The notes beneath the pieces were generated by a model. That model was not told where the DNA came from. It was given only the letters and a program-made list of their open reading frames with translations, and did not search any database. 64,000 nt of DNA from Rhodovarius crocodyli (GTDB lineage: Bacteria > Pseudomonadota > Alphaproteobacteria > Acetobacterales > Acetobacteraceae), in contig CAMDJV010000018.1 in assembly GCA_945901085.1 (NCBI GenBank), positions 1 to 64,000 of the forward strand, given 5' to 3'. The position numbers and the translations under genes were made by a program. This document shows, piece by piece, positions 34,923 to 47,276 of this stretch; position 1 is the first letter of the stretch; every line of letters begins with the position of its first letter.

Positions 34923-35368
34923 CAGGCGGGCCTGCAACGACGAAGGGGTGAGGGAAATTCATTGCAGTCGGGGAAGATGATCTCATCGGCCGTGCGCCGG
35001 CGCACCCGCAGCAGGTTGGGGTCACCACCGCAGCCAAAGCCGGCATCCGGCGGTGGCCGATTGCCGAAGGCCCCACCCATGGGGGCGGCCGGCACGAAGC
35101 GGAACTCCAACCCATCGGGAATGGGCGCCACCGTTTCGATCAGCCGCTGGCGATAGGCCACATCGAGTGCGGTGGCGCGCAACACCACATCGCGCAGGAA
35201 GATGACCGTGGCGCCGCCCAGGCATTCCTGCCCGCCGATCTCGCCTGGCGGGAATTGGCCGCCGATCCAACTGCCAAACACCCATTCATGCGGAAGCGCC
35301 TGGCGTGGCTGGGCCAGCGCGGGGGCGGCCAGGACAAGACCGGTGGAGAGGAAGAAACGGCGTCGCAT
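34922..35368 (-). CDS. Unknown secreted protein
   Basis: A 148-residue protein with an N-terminal signal peptide (MRRRFFLSTGLVLAAPALAQ, cleavage near residue 19). The mature part has WVFGSWIGGQFPP, ECLGGATVIFLRDVVLRAT and a C-terminal region with three cysteines. I recognise no domain; such short exported proteins are common in Acetobacteraceae. It lies between anmK (49 bp) and the racemase-like gene, with which it overlaps. Confidence 0.72.
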   Translation of the reverse strand: MRRRFFLSTGLVLAAPALAQPRQALPHEWVFGSWIGGQFPPGEIGGQECLGGATVIFLRDVVLRATALDVAYRQRLIETVAPIPDGLEFRFVPAAPMGGAFGNRPPPDAGFGCGGDPNLLRVRRRTADEIIFPDCNEFPSPLRRCRPA

Positions 35369-35417
35369 ATGGCGGCCCTCGGAGAAACGGATGCGCTTTG
35401 GTATGCCTCAGCCGCTT

Positions 35418-36536
35418 CTACAGCAAGGCCCCCAGCACCCGGCCGCCGCGCATGGGCTCGGGCACCCCCGTGGTGGAGGGGTAGGAGAGCGCCAACCCGC
35501 GGGTGACGCGCGCGGCCAGCACGGCGAAGCATTGCGCCTCCAGCGCATCGCCATTCCAGCCCGCGACCTCCACGCCGCGCACCGGTTCGGCCAGCACGGC
35601 CGAGAGCGCCTTCATGATGGCCGGGTTGCGCCGGCCGCCGCCGGTGACCAGCCATTGCAGGGGGGGCTCGGGGAAATGTCGTGCAGCGATGGCGCAGCAC
35701 ACCGCGGCGAAGGCCACCAGCGTGGCCGCGCCATCCTGCGGAGAGAGCTGGTCCGCCCCGGCATCGCGAAACGCCTCGCTGAAATCCAGCCGGTCGAGCG
35801 ATTTGGGCGGCGGGGCGGCGAGGTAGGGGTGCTGCATGAGCCGGCCCAGCACCGCGCCATCGGCGGTGCCGGCGCTGGCCAGATGGCCATCCTTATCATA
35901 GCCCATATTGAGGGATTTGCGCGCCCAGTCATCCAGCGGCCCATTGGCGGGGCCGGTGTCAAAGGCCAGCAGCGCGCCATCGGCACCGATATAGGTGACA
36001 TTGCCCACGCCCCCGAGATTGAGCACCGCCAATGGCTTGGGCAGGCTCGCGGCCAGCGCGGCATGGGCGATGGGCACCAGCGGCGCCCCCTGCCCGCCTG
36101 CGGCCACATCGGCCGAGCGGAAATCATAGGCCACGGAAATACCGGTCATCTGCGCCAGCAGCCTGGGGTCGCCCACCTGCCAGGTGCGCCGCTCGGCCGG
36201 GCGATGGAGGATGGTCTGGCCGTGGAAGCCCAGCAATTCCGTTCCCTCGCCCAATTGCCTTTGGGTTTCGTCGCGGATTTTGATCGCCGCTTCGCCATGG
36301 CGCTCCGTCAGGCGGCGAACCACATCGGCCAGCCAGGGGTCATCGGCGCTCAGGCCCGGCGCGGCGTCGAGCAGCAGGCGCAGGTCGCGGCGGAGTTCGG
36401 GCGCATAGGGCAGGGTAATGGCGGGGCCGAGACGCGAAACCGTCTCGCCATCGGTTTCCACCCAGGCGGCATCAACGCCATCGAGGCTGGTTCCGCTCAT
36501 CAGGCCGATCGTCTTCAAACTTCGGATTGCCTGCAT
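35418..36536 (-). CDS. anmK: Anhydro-N-acetylmuramic acid kinase
   Basis: Phosphorylates and opens 1,6-anhydro-MurNAc during peptidoglycan recycling. The 372-residue sugar-kinase-fold protein has the family N terminus IGLMSGTSLDGVDAAWVETDG, LLGFHGQTILHRP, LAVLNLGGVGNVTYIG, AFDTGPANGPLDDWA and WLVTGGGRRN. The cell-wall-cutting lytic transglycosylase earlier in the window produces its substrate type, though the genes are not linked. Confidence 0.96.
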   Translation of the reverse strand: MQAIRSLKTIGLMSGTSLDGVDAAWVETDGETVSRLGPAITLPYAPELRRDLRLLLDAAPGLSADDPWLADVVRRLTERHGEAAIKIRDETQRQLGEGTELLGFHGQTILHRPAERRTWQVGDPRLLAQMTGISVAYDFRSADVAAGGQGAPLVPIAHAALAASLPKPLAVLNLGGVGNVTYIGADGALLAFDTGPANGPLDDWARKSLNMGYDKDGHLASAGTADGAVLGRLMQHPYLAAPPPKSLDRLDFSEAFRDAGADQLSPQDGAATLVAFAAVCCAIAARHFPEPPLQWLVTGGGRRNPAIMKALSAVLAEPVRGVEVAGWNGDALEAQCFAVLAARVTRGLALSYPSTTGVPEPMRGGRVLGALL

Positions 36537-36646
36537 GATGGGTGTTCCCTGTGTCGGATTGGAAGCCCGCCGGTTCCAGATAGCGGGTCATGGCAGGAGT
36601 CGAAAGACCGGGACGTGACGCCGCCCATTGGTCGGGCCATGCTGGC

Positions 36647-37390
36647 ATGATGACAGATCTCCAAGGGCGCGTGGCGCTGATCACAGGGGCCCAGCAGGGC
36701 ATTGGCGCGGCATGCGCCTGGGCGATGGCAGAGGCCGGGGCGGATATCGCGCTCAATTGGCTGGACCAGGAGCCGCTGGAACTGGCGGCGAATATCCGCA
36801 GCCTGGGCCGGCGCTGCGCGCTGCTCCAGGGCGATGTCGCCACCGTGGCCGGCGGCAGGGCGCTGCATGAAGCGGCCGTGGCCGCGCTGGGGCTGCCTGA
36901 TATTCTGGTCAATAATGCCGGAATATTCCCCCGCTGCAATTTTCTGGAGATGGAGGAGGCGGAATGGGATGCGGTGCTCGGCCTCAACCTCAAGGCCGGC
37001 GCCTTTCTCACCCAGGCCTTTGCCCGCGCCCTGGCGGGCAAGCCGGGTTCGGTGGTCAATCTCTCCTCCTCCGCCGTGCGCGGCGATGCGCGGGGGGTGC
37101 ATTACTCCTCCAGCAAGAACGGCATTATCGGGCTGACCCGGGCCACCGCCCTGGCGCTGGCACCGCTGGGCATCCGGGTGAACGCCATCGCCCCTGGCAT
37201 GACCGACACCGCCCAGCCGCGCTACGGCAATAGCGAGGCGGAGATTCTCGAAAGGGCCAAGACCTTCCCGCTCGGCCGCATCGGCCAGCCGGCCGAAATC
37301 GCCGATCTGGCGGTCTTCCTCGCTTCCAACAAGACCAGCTTCGTCACTGGGCAGGTCTGGCACATCAATGGCGGTATGTATCTTGCGTAA
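36647..37390 (+). CDS. Short-chain dehydrogenase/reductase (FabG-like)
   Basis: Classical SDR of 247 residues. The cofactor motif TGAQQGIG is near residue 14, NNAG at about 88-91, catalytic Ser in NLSSSAV and YSSSKNG (Tyr-x3-Lys) near residue 151. The C terminus [15 protein letters not shown] is typical of FabG-like enzymes. ATG 36,647 is the first start after the divergent anmK. It overlaps the aldolase gene by 23 bp, suggesting that the two act on the same sugar-acid or keto-acid pathway. Confidence 0.87.
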   Translation: MMTDLQGRVALITGAQQGIGAACAWAMAEAGADIALNWLDQEPLELAANIRSLGRRCALLQGDVATVAGGRALHEAAVAALGLPDILVNNAGIFPRCNFLEMEEAEWDAVLGLNLKAGAFLTQAFARALAGKPGSVVNLSSSAVRGDARGVHYSSSKNGIIGLTRATALALAPLGIRVNAIAPGMTDTAQPRYGNSEAEILERAKTFPLGRIGQPAEIADLAVFLASNKTSFVTGQVWHINGGMYLA

Positions 37391-38282
37391 ATTCGCTGGC
37401 GTCTTCCCCTATCTCGTCTCGCCGATCGGCGCCGATGGCGCGGTGCTGGAGGCGCCGTTGCGGGCGCTGGTGGAGCATCTCATCGCCTCGGGCGTGCATG
37501 GGCTGACGCCGCTGGGCTCCACCGGCGAATTCGCCTATCTCAACGCCCTGCAGCGGCGTGAGATTGTGCGCATCGTGGTGGAGCAAACCGGCGGCCGGGT
37601 GCCGGTTATCGCCGGTGTTGCCGCCACCACCACCGCCGATGCCATGGCCCAGGCGCGCGATTACGCGGGGCTGGGGGTGGATGGTATTCTGGCGCTGATG
37701 GAAGCCTATTTTCCCATCGCCGAGGCTGGCGTCGTGGCCTATTTCACCGCCATTGCCGACGCCACCGACCTGCCTGTGGTGCTCTACACCAACCCGAATT
37801 TCCAGCGCAGCGACCTCTCCTTGGGCGCGATCGAAAAGCTCAGCCACCATCCGCGCATCATCGCCATCAAGGATGCCTCGACCAATACCGGGCGGCTGCT
37901 CTCCATCCTGAACCGGGTGGAAGGGCGGATGGATGTCTTCTCGGCCTCGGCGCATATCCCGGCTGCGGTGATGCTGATCGGCGGCGTGGGCTGGATGGCG
38001 GGGCCAGCCTGCGTCATCCCCCGGCAATCGGTGCGGCTCTACGAGTTGTGCCGGGCGGGCGATTGGGCGGCGGCGCTGCCGCTGCAGCGCCAACTCTGGC
38101 GGATCAATGAGCTTTTCGCGCAATACGCGCTGGCCGCCTGCATCAAGGGCGCCCTGCAATGGCAGGGATTCGCGGTGGGCGACCCGCTGCCGCCGCAGGC
38201 GCCGCTTTCGGCCGAGGGGCGCGCGGTGGTGGCAGAGGCCCTGGCCGCGCTCGGCGAGCCGCAGGCCAATGGGCATGGATGA
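37368..38282 (+). CDS. Dihydrodipicolinate synthase/N-acetylneuraminate lyase family aldolase
   Basis: Class I aldolase of 304 residues. Schiff-base Lys168 lies in IIAIKDAST and the partner Tyr140 in VVLYTNP; the GSTGEF motif (about 50-55) binds the pyruvate carboxylate. It could cleave or make 2-keto-3-deoxy sugar acids; a lysine-biosynthesis role is less likely because of the linked SDR. The gene overlaps the SDR upstream by 23 bp and greB downstream by 8 bp. Confidence 0.87.
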   Translation: MAVCILRKFAGVFPYLVSPIGADGAVLEAPLRALVEHLIASGVHGLTPLGSTGEFAYLNALQRREIVRIVVEQTGGRVPVIAGVAATTTADAMAQARDYAGLGVDGILALMEAYFPIAEAGVVAYFTAIADATDLPVVLYTNPNFQRSDLSLGAIEKLSHHPRIIAIKDASTNTGRLLSILNRVEGRMDVFSASAHIPAAVMLIGGVGWMAGPACVIPRQSVRLYELCRAGDWAAALPLQRQLWRINELFAQYALAACIKGALQWQGFAVGDPLPPQAPLSAEGRAVVAEALAALGEPQANGHG

Positions 38283-38790
38283 TGATGACGAGGAGGAAGG
38301 TGCTGCCATCCCGGCAGGCACACCCTTCTACATGACGCCGGCGGGCTATGCCGCCATCCAGGAGGAACTGCGGGCTCTGTGGTATGACGAGAGGACCAAG
38401 GTGGTGGAGATCGTCTCCTGGGCGGCGGCGCTCGGCGACCGGTCGGAAAACGCCGATTACCAGTATGGCAAGCGCCGGCTGCGCGAGATTGACCGCCGGG
38501 TGCGTTTTCTCCGCAAGCGGGTGGATAATGCGCAGGTGGTGGACCCCGCGGCGCAGACCAAGCGGGACCGTATTTTTTTCGGTGCCACCGTCACCTATGC
38601 TCGCGCCGATGATTCCGAAACGACGGTGATGATCGTGGGCTCCGAGGAGGGGGATGCCGACCACGGAAAGATCTCCTGGCTCGCCCCCATCGCCCGCGCG
38701 CTGTTGGGCAAGGGCGTGGGGGATATGGCCCGTGTGCAACTCCCAACCGGGCCGGAGGAGTTGGAAATCCTGGCGATCCACTACCCGTGA
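38275..38790 (+). CDS. greB: Transcription elongation factor GreB
   Basis: Rescues backtracked RNA polymerase by stimulating transcript cleavage. An acidic start (MDDDDEEEG) is followed by [18 protein letters not shown], the coiled coil with the tip acidic pair in [18 protein letters not shown] (about 52-69), and the C-terminal FKBP-like domain ([26 protein letters not shown]). 171 residues. It is GreB rather than GreA by the [17 protein letters not shown] pattern. ATG 38,269 is an alternative start two codons upstream. Confidence 0.92.
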   Translation: MDDDDEEEGAAIPAGTPFYMTPAGYAAIQEELRALWYDERTKVVEIVSWAAALGDRSENADYQYGKRRLREIDRRVRFLRKRVDNAQVVDPAAQTKRDRIFFGATVTYARADDSETTVMIVGSEEGDADHGKISWLAPIARALLGKGVGDMARVQLPTGPEELEILAIHYP

Positions 38791-39953
38791 GCCCGAAGGC
38801 GCGCGCCGTATTGGCACTCGGCCTAGCCCAGACCATGGCCTGGGGCGGCAGCTATTACATTCCCGCCATCCTAGCCGCGCCCATGGCGCGGGATTTGGGG
38901 CTGGCCACGCCCACGGTGTTTGCGATTTTCTCGGCGGCGCTGTTGCTTTCGGCCTTTATCGGCCCGGCGGCCGGCCGCGCCATTGACCGCCATGGCGGGC
39001 ATTGGGTGCTGATGGCCTCGAACCTGATCATGAGCGCGGGGCTTTTCACCCTGGGGCTGGCGCAGGGTTTCTTTGGGCTGTGCCTGGCCTGGGCGCTGCT
39101 GGGGCTGGCCATGGGCATGGGGCTTTACGAGGCCGGCTTCGCCACCCTGGCAAAACTCTTCGGCGCGGGGGCGCGGGGGCCGATCAGCGGCATCACCCTC
39201 TTTGCCGGCTTCGCCAGCACCGTGGCCTGGCCGTTTTCCACCTGGCTGGAGGCGCATTATGGCTGGCGCGGCGCCTGCATGGTCTGGGCCGTCATCATGC
39301 CCTTGCTGGGGCTGCCGCTGAATGGCTGGCTGCTGCCGCGCCGGGCCGAGGCTGCGGTGGCCGCCGCCGTGGCCGCTGCCCCCGCCGGGCGCCCGCCCGG
39401 GCTGCTGGCGCTGGCGCTGCTGGCCTATGTCTTCGCGGTGGCCGGCTTCACCTCGGCGGCGATGGCGGCGCATTTGCCGGGCATGCTCACCCTGGCCGGG
39501 GCCAGTGCCGCCACGGTGGTGCTGGCCGGCGCGCTGCTCGGGCCGGCGCAGGTGGGTGCTCGGCTGCTGGAAATTGGCGTGCTGCGGCGCTGGAGCCCGC
39601 TGGTCTCTGCCACCCTGGCCAATGCGACGCATCCGCTGGGGGTGCTGCTGCTGATGCTCTGGGGGGCGCCGGCGGCCATTGCCTTCGTGCTGCTGCATGG
39701 CGGGGGCAATGGTATTCTCACCATCGCCCGCGGCACGCTGCCGCTCGCGCTATTCGGCCCCGCCGGCTATGGCGGGCGCACCGGTTGGCTGGCGGTGCCG
39801 GCGCGCTTTGCCGCGGCCGCCGCCCCCGTGCTGTTTGGGCTGCTGCTGGAGCGGTTTGGCGTGGCGGCCATGTGGTTCACCGCTGCCCTCTCCTTGGCGG
39901 CGATTGCATCCCTCGCCATCCTGGCCCGCATCACGCGTGAGGAAACCCGATGA
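38787..39953 (+). CDS. MFS transporter
   Basis: Major facilitator superfamily permease of 388 residues with about 12 hydrophobic helices. The loop 2-3 motif appears as GPAAGRAIDRHGGHWVL. A short central loop (RRAEAAVAAAVAAAP) divides the two halves. GTG 38,787 overlaps the greB stop (GTGA). Helix 1 starts AVLALGLAQTMAWGGSYY, as in a group of MFS proteins from soil proteobacteria with unknown substrates. It ends 4 bp into the PEP mutase-like gene. Confidence 0.83.
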   Translation: MSPKARAVLALGLAQTMAWGGSYYIPAILAAPMARDLGLATPTVFAIFSAALLLSAFIGPAAGRAIDRHGGHWVLMASNLIMSAGLFTLGLAQGFFGLCLAWALLGLAMGMGLYEAGFATLAKLFGAGARGPISGITLFAGFASTVAWPFSTWLEAHYGWRGACMVWAVIMPLLGLPLNGWLLPRRAEAAVAAAVAAAPAGRPPGLLALALLAYVFAVAGFTSAAMAAHLPGMLTLAGASAATVVLAGALLGPAQVGARLLEIGVLRRWSPLVSATLANATHPLGVLLLMLWGAPAAIAFVLLHGGGNGILTIARGTLPLALFGPAGYGGRTGWLAVPARFAAAAAPVLFGLLLERFGVAAMWFTAALSLAAIASLAILARITREETR

Positions 39954-40816
39954 ACAAAGCCGCCGCACTGCGCGCCCTATTAGCCCGTGAGAGCATCACC
40001 ACCCTGCCCGGCTGCTGGGATGCGCTGAGTGCGCGCATGATCGAGCGCGCCGGCTTCCCCGCCGCTTTCATGAGCGGCTATGCGGTGAGTGCTGCGCGCA
40101 TCGGCCTGCCCGATGCCGGGCTGATCTCCTATGGCGAGATGCTCTCCGCCGGGCGCGACATCTGCGCCGCCACCGCCATTCCCATCATCGGCGATGCCGA
40201 TACCGGCTTTGGCAACCCCGCCAATGTGCGCCGCGCGGTGCAGGGCTATGCCCAGGCCGGCTTCGCCTGCGTGATGATCGAGGATCAAGTCTTTCCCAAG
40301 CGCTGCGGCTATGCCCAAGGGCTGGCGGTGGCGCCGCGGGACGAGGTGCGCCTCCGCCTCCAGGCCGCGCTTGACATGCGCGATGAGATCCGTGCCGCCG
40401 GCGGTGATCTGCTGGTGATCGGCCGCACCGATGCCCGCCCGGCGGAGGGACTGGAAGAGGCGTTGTGGCGGGCGGAAGCCTTCGCCGGTATGGGCGCCGA
40501 TATCGTCTATTTCGAAGGCCCGCAGAGTGAGGCGGAAATGGCCGAGTTGAACCGCCGCGTGGCCACGCCCACCATGCTGGCGCAAATCGAAAAGCCCGGC
40601 CGGCCCTGGCTGAACGCCCCCCAGGCCGAGGCGCTGGGCTATAAGCTGTTGCTGCTGGGCGTCACCCTGCTCAACGCCACCATCCGCGCCCAGCAGGATG
40701 CGCTGGCCGAAATGGCGGCCCAAGGCAGGGCCGAGCGGCTGGTGAGCTTTGACACGCTTTACGAGACCGTGGGCTTCGAGGATTACTACGCGATCGAACG
40801 CCGCTATTTGGCCTGA
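39950..40816 (+). CDS. Isocitrate lyase/PEP mutase superfamily enzyme
   Basis: TIM-barrel lyase of 288 residues. IIGDADTGFGNPANVRRAV carries the Mg-binding acids, IEDQVFPKRCGYAQG is the flexible gating loop with the active Cys (KRCG), and VIGRTDARPAEGLEEAL follows. The sequence fits 2-methylisocitrate lyase-like, oxaloacetate decarboxylase or carboxyphosphonoenolpyruvate mutase branches; I favour a C-C lyase/decarboxylase role. A second, more distant member is at 52,297-53,154. The end overlaps the convergent hydrolase gene by 13 bp. Confidence 0.85.
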   Translation: MNKAAALRALLARESITTLPGCWDALSARMIERAGFPAAFMSGYAVSAARIGLPDAGLISYGEMLSAGRDICAATAIPIIGDADTGFGNPANVRRAVQGYAQAGFACVMIEDQVFPKRCGYAQGLAVAPRDEVRLRLQAALDMRDEIRAAGGDLLVIGRTDARPAEGLEEALWRAEAFAGMGADIVYFEGPQSEAEMAELNRRVATPTMLAQIEKPGRPWLNAPQAEALGYKLLLLGVTLLNATIRAQQDALAEMAAQGRAERLVSFDTLYETVGFEDYYAIERRYLA

Positions 40817-41634
40817 AGCATCCGCAGCAGCGCGGCGTTGAAGGCATCGGGCGCCTCATACATCACCCAATGCCCAGCACCGGGGATGATGTGCGAGATC
40901 AGTTCCGGCCGTGCCTCATGCAGCATGGCCAGGCGCTGTGGGATATGCGGCCAGGCCACCTGGTCGAACTCGCCCCAGATCGCCCGCATGGGCGCGGCCA
41001 CATGCGGCAATTGGTCCTTGAGTGATGAGCCGGAGGCGAAGCCGCGGCTGCGTAGCCGGGCATTCACCGTATTCCATTCCTGGATTCGCACCGCCTCGTC
41101 ATCAATATTCGCCGGGTTTTTCAGCATCAGCGCATTGAGGTTGAGGCGGTGGGTGGCCATCCGCTCCTCGCCCTGCTTGTCGCGGATTTTCAGCAATTCC
41201 ACCGGCTGGCGCTGAAAGCCCAGCGAGGCGGCGCCGATGATGGTGTGGCTGCGCACATGCGCGCCCTCAATGGCCGCGAGATGGGTGCCGATATTGGAGC
41301 CGAAGGAAAATCCTGCCAGGTCATAGAGCCGCTCAGGGCCGAGCAATTCCGCGAGGCTGGCCGCGAGGGCGGCGGCCACGCTATGCGGTTCGGCCGGGCC
41401 GGGGGCCATGGCGCTCTCGCCCAGGCCGGGCATATCCGCCGCCAGCACGGTGTAGCTTTCGGCCAGGAAGCGGATATTGCGCACCCAATGCCGCCAGGAG
41501 CCGGTGCCGCCATGCAGCAGCACTAGCACCGGGCCGGAACCCCAGCGATACCAGACGATTTCCCCCTCGCCACCCAGGGGGGCGAGGCTGGTGGTCAGGC
41601 GTTGGGCTTGGGCTTGCAGGGTCTCAAAAAGCAT
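40804..41634 (-). CDS. Alpha/beta hydrolase
   Basis: Hydrolase of 276 residues. Oxyanion motif LVLLHGGTGSWRHW, nucleophile Ser in AGFSFGSNIG and the C-terminal His in GAGHWVMYEAPDAF form the expected triad. It resembles C-C or ester hydrolases such as MhpC-like enzymes. ATG 41,634 overlaps the EamA transporter stop by one base, so the two are cotranscribed; the transporter may carry its substrate or product. Confidence 0.84.
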   Translation of the reverse strand: MLFETLQAQAQRLTTSLAPLGGEGEIVWYRWGSGPVLVLLHGGTGSWRHWVRNIRFLAESYTVLAADMPGLGESAMAPGPAEPHSVAAALAASLAELLGPERLYDLAGFSFGSNIGTHLAAIEGAHVRSHTIIGAASLGFQRQPVELLKIRDKQGEERMATHRLNLNALMLKNPANIDDEAVRIQEWNTVNARLRSRGFASGSSLKDQLPHVAAPMRAIWGEFDQVAWPHIPQRLAMLHEARPELISHIIPGAGHWVMYEAPDAFNAALLRMLQAK

Positions 41635-42524
41635 CACGAGTCCTTGGTGTTGCGGGCACGGCGCGCCTCGCTGCGGGCTATCCAGGTGGTGGCGGTGAAG
41701 ATGATCAGCGCGCCGAGCAATGTGGTTTGGCTCGGCGCTTCGGAAAAGACCAGCAAGCCCCAGCCCGCGGCCCAAATCAGGTCGAGGAATTTCAATGGCT
41801 GGGCGGCCGAGATATCGGCCAGCGAAAAGGAGCGGGTCATGCAGAAATGCCCCAGGCTGCCCATCAGCCCGCAGACCAGCACCATCCCCCATTGCATCGC
41901 ATCCGGCCAAACCCAGCCGGGCAGCGCGAGCGGCAGGCTGAAGACCGAGACGGTGATGGATTGCCAGACCACGATCACCTGCGGGCTGTCGCGCTTGGTC
42001 AGCGCCTTGGTGATGAGGAAGGAAGCGGCGAAGAGCGGCGCCGAGCCCAGCATGATGAAATTATAGATGCCACCCTCGCCCGACATGCGCGGCGCCACCA
42101 CCACGATCACCCCGGCAAAGCCGATGGCCGCTGCCACCCAGCGCTGCCACACCGCCTTTTCCTTGAGGAACACCACGGCACCCAGCATGATGAAGATCGG
42201 CGTGGTGAAGCTGAGTGCGGTGAGATCAGCCATGGGGATATGCGGCAGTGAGGTGAACCACAGGCTCAACCCCGCCGTATGCACCAGCCCGCGCCAGGCC
42301 TGGCCCGCCATGCCATGCGGCCGATAGGCGACAATGCCATCGCGCAGGATCAGCGGCAGCATTACCACCAGCCCCATGAAATAGCGCAAAAACTGCGCCT
42401 GATAGACATCCATGCTGTGGGTGAGCACCCGCATCACCGCATTCATCGAGGTCAGGATCAGCCCGGCAAGGATGGCATAGGCCAGCCCCTGGGCCGCGCG
42501 CGGCAATCGGGCGAGCGGGTTCAT
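41634..42524 (-). CDS. EamA-family (DMT) transporter
   Basis: Drug/metabolite transporter of 296 residues with ten helices in two EamA repeats: the first around AYAILAGLILTSMNAVMRVL, the second around FIMLGSAPLFAASFLITKAL. ATG 42,524 is chosen because the frame further upstream is antisense to the molybdenum enzyme gene. DMT proteins of this type export amino acids or other metabolites; the substrate is unknown. A basic tail (ARSEARRARNTKDS) ends it. Confidence 0.86.
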   Translation of the reverse strand: MNPLARLPRAAQGLAYAILAGLILTSMNAVMRVLTHSMDVYQAQFLRYFMGLVVMLPLILRDGIVAYRPHGMAGQAWRGLVHTAGLSLWFTSLPHIPMADLTALSFTTPIFIMLGAVVFLKEKAVWQRWVAAAIGFAGVIVVVAPRMSGEGGIYNFIMLGSAPLFAASFLITKALTKRDSPQVIVVWQSITVSVFSLPLALPGWVWPDAMQWGMVLVCGLMGSLGHFCMTRSFSLADISAAQPLKFLDLIWAAGWGLLVFSEAPSQTTLLGALIIFTATTWIARSEARRARNTKDS

Positions 42525-42605
42525 ATCCGCCAAACTGCGCCCCCCCGCGCCCTTGCGGAAGCCCCGTTCGGCACTAGGCTTAGGAAAACCTACGGAGATC
42601 CCCCC

Positions 42606-44891
<2,286 letters not shown>

Positions 44892-44900
44892 TAAAGGGCG

Positions 44901-44932
44901 CTTGGGGAGGGCGCGGCCGCCTTCCCCAAGCC
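44901..44932. terminator. Strong bidirectional hairpin
   Basis: A 14-base stem (44,901-44,914 / 44,919-44,932; one G-T pair) with loop CGGC lies between the convergent molybdenum-subunit and lactate permease genes. Confidence 0.8.
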
Positions 44933-44938
44933 TGCATG

Positions 44939-46318
44939 TTACCGCAGCACCACCAGCGCCAGGGTGCCGCAAAACAGCACGGCGAGGATACTGGGCAGCA
45001 ATAGACGCCAGATCGCCGCCGGCCTCGTTCCATCGGCCAGCAAGCCGCAGAGCATGGCCAGGCCCGAGGCCCCCATGCCCGCCCCGGCGCCTCCGCCGAA
45101 ATTGTGCAAACCCGCCACCAGCGCGGGCGCCAACCCGGCCTCCTGGCCCAAAGCGGCCTGCACCGGCATCAGCGCGGCATTGCTGCCCACATTGGTGCCG
45201 GTGATGACGCCCGAGACCACCGCCATCGGCAAAATGGCGTAAGGTGCTGCGGGGCCGAGCGCATGGGCCAGATCCTCGGCCAGACCGGCCGCGATGCCGC
45301 TGCCCGCCAGCCATCGCCCCAGCAGCACATAGAGCAACATCGCCAGCGCCGGCCGCGCGGCGCGGCGCAGGGCCGCCGGCGCCTCGCCAAGCCGCCCGCG
45401 CGCCAGCATCACCCCCAGCGCCACCAGCAGCAGCACCACCGCCACATGGGTGATGGGAAAAACCGGAAACGCCGCAAAGGGCTTCCAGCCCGGCGGCTGC
45501 GGCCAGAGCCGGGCCGCCAGCAGGGCGGCCACCAGCAGCAGATAGGGCGAAGCAGCCCGCAGCGCCCGACGCAGATCATCCGGCGGGTCGGCCCGCCATA
45601 GCGCCAGCACGGCCACAATGCCTGAGGCGATCACGCCCGCCACCTCGAAAGGCCCAAGCGCATTGGCCAGCAGCAGCAGCGCGCCCAGCAGCGCCAGCAG
45701 GCCGAACTGGATCCATTTCTCCCGCCCATCGGCGGCGGCCCCGGCCATGGCCATGAAGCGCCAAAGCAGCGGGGCCAGCAGCAGCAGCCACAGCATGGTG
45801 GGCCAGGCGGCGATGCGTGCCACCTCCTGCGGCGGCACCCCGGCAATGGCGCTGCCGAGCGAGGTGCCCGGCCCCAGCCCGCCCCAGGGCACCATGGTCA
45901 ATGCCTGCACCGCCAGGGCCGCCGCCAGGGCGCCGCGCACGCCCATGCTGCGCAGCGCGCTCAACGCAAACACCGCGCCGACCGAAAAGCCGGTCACCGA
46001 TTCAAGAAAAACCCCAAGCGGCAGGCTGACGGCAAATATCCGCGCCGGGCTGATCGGCCGCGCCTCGGCCGGGCCTGGGGCGGAAACCGCGGCATGAAAC
46101 AGCAGCCCACCTGCCACCACCGCCACCGGCTGCCCGGCCAGGAAGCCCGCCAGCAGGCTCTCGCGCAGCAAAAATCCGCCCAGCTCCGCACCTTGCAGCG
46201 CCAGCAGCGCCGGCAGCGCGGCCAGCAGCGCCCCGCAGCAGGCGATGATCGGGCTCACCCGGCCACTGGCCAGCAGCCCGAGCAGCACCAGCAGCGGCGC
46301 AACCTCCAGCAGGATCAA
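44939..46318 (-). CDS. L-lactate permease family (LctP/GlcA) transporter
   Basis: Inner-membrane 2-hydroxyacid permease of 459 residues with about 12-14 hydrophobic helices. LctP signatures are PLGVFLESVTGFSVGAVFAL and, near the C terminus, ITGTNVGSNAALMPVQAALG. It is somewhat shorter than E. coli LldP (551 residues). It probably imports lactate or glycolate by proton symport; the L-lactate dehydrogenase-type gene at 53,225 and the D-lactate type at 29,740 are possible partners. It overlaps the EamA gene by 4 bp. Confidence 0.85.
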   Translation of the reverse strand: MILLEVAPLLVLLGLLASGRVSPIIACCGALLAALPALLALQGAELGGFLLRESLLAGFLAGQPVAVVAGGLLFHAAVSAPGPAEARPISPARIFAVSLPLGVFLESVTGFSVGAVFALSALRSMGVRGALAAALAVQALTMVPWGGLGPGTSLGSAIAGVPPQEVARIAAWPTMLWLLLLAPLLWRFMAMAGAAADGREKWIQFGLLALLGALLLLANALGPFEVAGVIASGIVAVLALWRADPPDDLRRALRAASPYLLLVAALLAARLWPQPPGWKPFAAFPVFPITHVAVVLLLVALGVMLARGRLGEAPAALRRAARPALAMLLYVLLGRWLAGSGIAAGLAEDLAHALGPAAPYAILPMAVVSGVITGTNVGSNAALMPVQAALGQEAGLAPALVAGLHNFGGGAGAGMGASGLAMLCGLLADGTRPAAIWRLLLPSILAVLFCGTLALVVLR

Positions 46319-47172
46319 GCCCGCGCCTCCGCCACCGTGATGATGAGGGCGCCGATCAGGATGAAGCCAGCGCCCAGAAAGGCCCAGCCATCGGGCACCT
46401 CGGCATGGATAAACCAGCCCAGCGCGCCGATGATGATGAGCCGCAGATACTGAAACGGCGTCACGGCACTGGCCTCACCCGCCCGCAGCGCCTCGGTCAC
46501 CAGCACGATAATGGCGGGGCAGATGGTGGTGAAGCCCAGCAGCCAAAGCACATCCAGCCAATCCAGCGGCTGCCAGGCCCGTATCGCGAAGGGCGCCACC
46601 AGCAGCACCGTCACCACCGCCAGCCAGGCCAGGATGGTGGGGGTGCTGTCGGTGCTGGTCAGCCGCCTGGTGGTGAGGGTGATGCCGCACCAGGCCAGCG
46701 CCGCGGCAATGGCAATCACCGCCCCGGGCAGCGAGACCTCAGCCCCCGGCCGCAGCATCACCGCCACACCGGCAAAGCCCGCCAGCGTGCCGGCCCAGCG
46801 GGCAAACCCCACCCGCTCGCCCAGCAGCGGCTGCGCGAGGAGGGTGGTGAACATCACATTGGTGAAGGAAAGGACGGTGGCGGTGGCGAGATCCAGATAG
46901 GCGAAGGACCAGTAATAGAGCCCCCAGGTCGCCGCCGAGCAGAGCCCGCGCAGCACATGCAGGGGTGCGCGTTCGGTGGAGAAGATCGCCATCCCGCGCG
47001 TCGCCAGGAAAGGCAATGTCCATAAAGCCTGGCCGAGGGCGCGGGCCATCACCTGGATTTCGATGGGAATGCCACGGGCGATCATCGCGCGCACCAGCAT
47101 GGCCTCGAAGGCGAAGACGCAGGCGGCGGCAGCCATGAAGGCGGCGCCACGAAGATTGCCGGAGCGTTTCAT
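46315..47172 (-). CDS. EamA-family (DMT) transporter
   Basis: Drug/metabolite transporter of 285 residues, ten helices in two EamA repeats (AAFMAAAACVFAFEAMLVRA; LPGAVIAIAAALAWCGITLT). It is a paralogue of the transporter at 41,634-42,524 but clearly diverged. It is upstream of the lactate permease gene with 4-bp overlap. Divergent from the SDR gene, with 104 bp between. Confidence 0.86.
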   Translation of the reverse strand: MKRSGNLRGAAFMAAAACVFAFEAMLVRAMIARGIPIEIQVMARALGQALWTLPFLATRGMAIFSTERAPLHVLRGLCSAATWGLYYWSFAYLDLATATVLSFTNVMFTTLLAQPLLGERVGFARWAGTLAGFAGVAVMLRPGAEVSLPGAVIAIAAALAWCGITLTTRRLTSTDSTPTILAWLAVVTVLLVAPFAIRAWQPLDWLDVLWLLGFTTICPAIIVLVTEALRAGEASAVTPFQYLRLIIIGALGWFIHAEVPDGWAFLGAGFILIGALIITVAEARA

Positions 47173-47276
47173 TCCGCCACTGTGCCTGCCTCAGGGGCGT
47201 TTCGCCCACCCCTTGCGTGCATGGCGGGGATGCATTGCACTGCAGGCCTCACACCCGTCCCGCTGGAGTTGGCCCG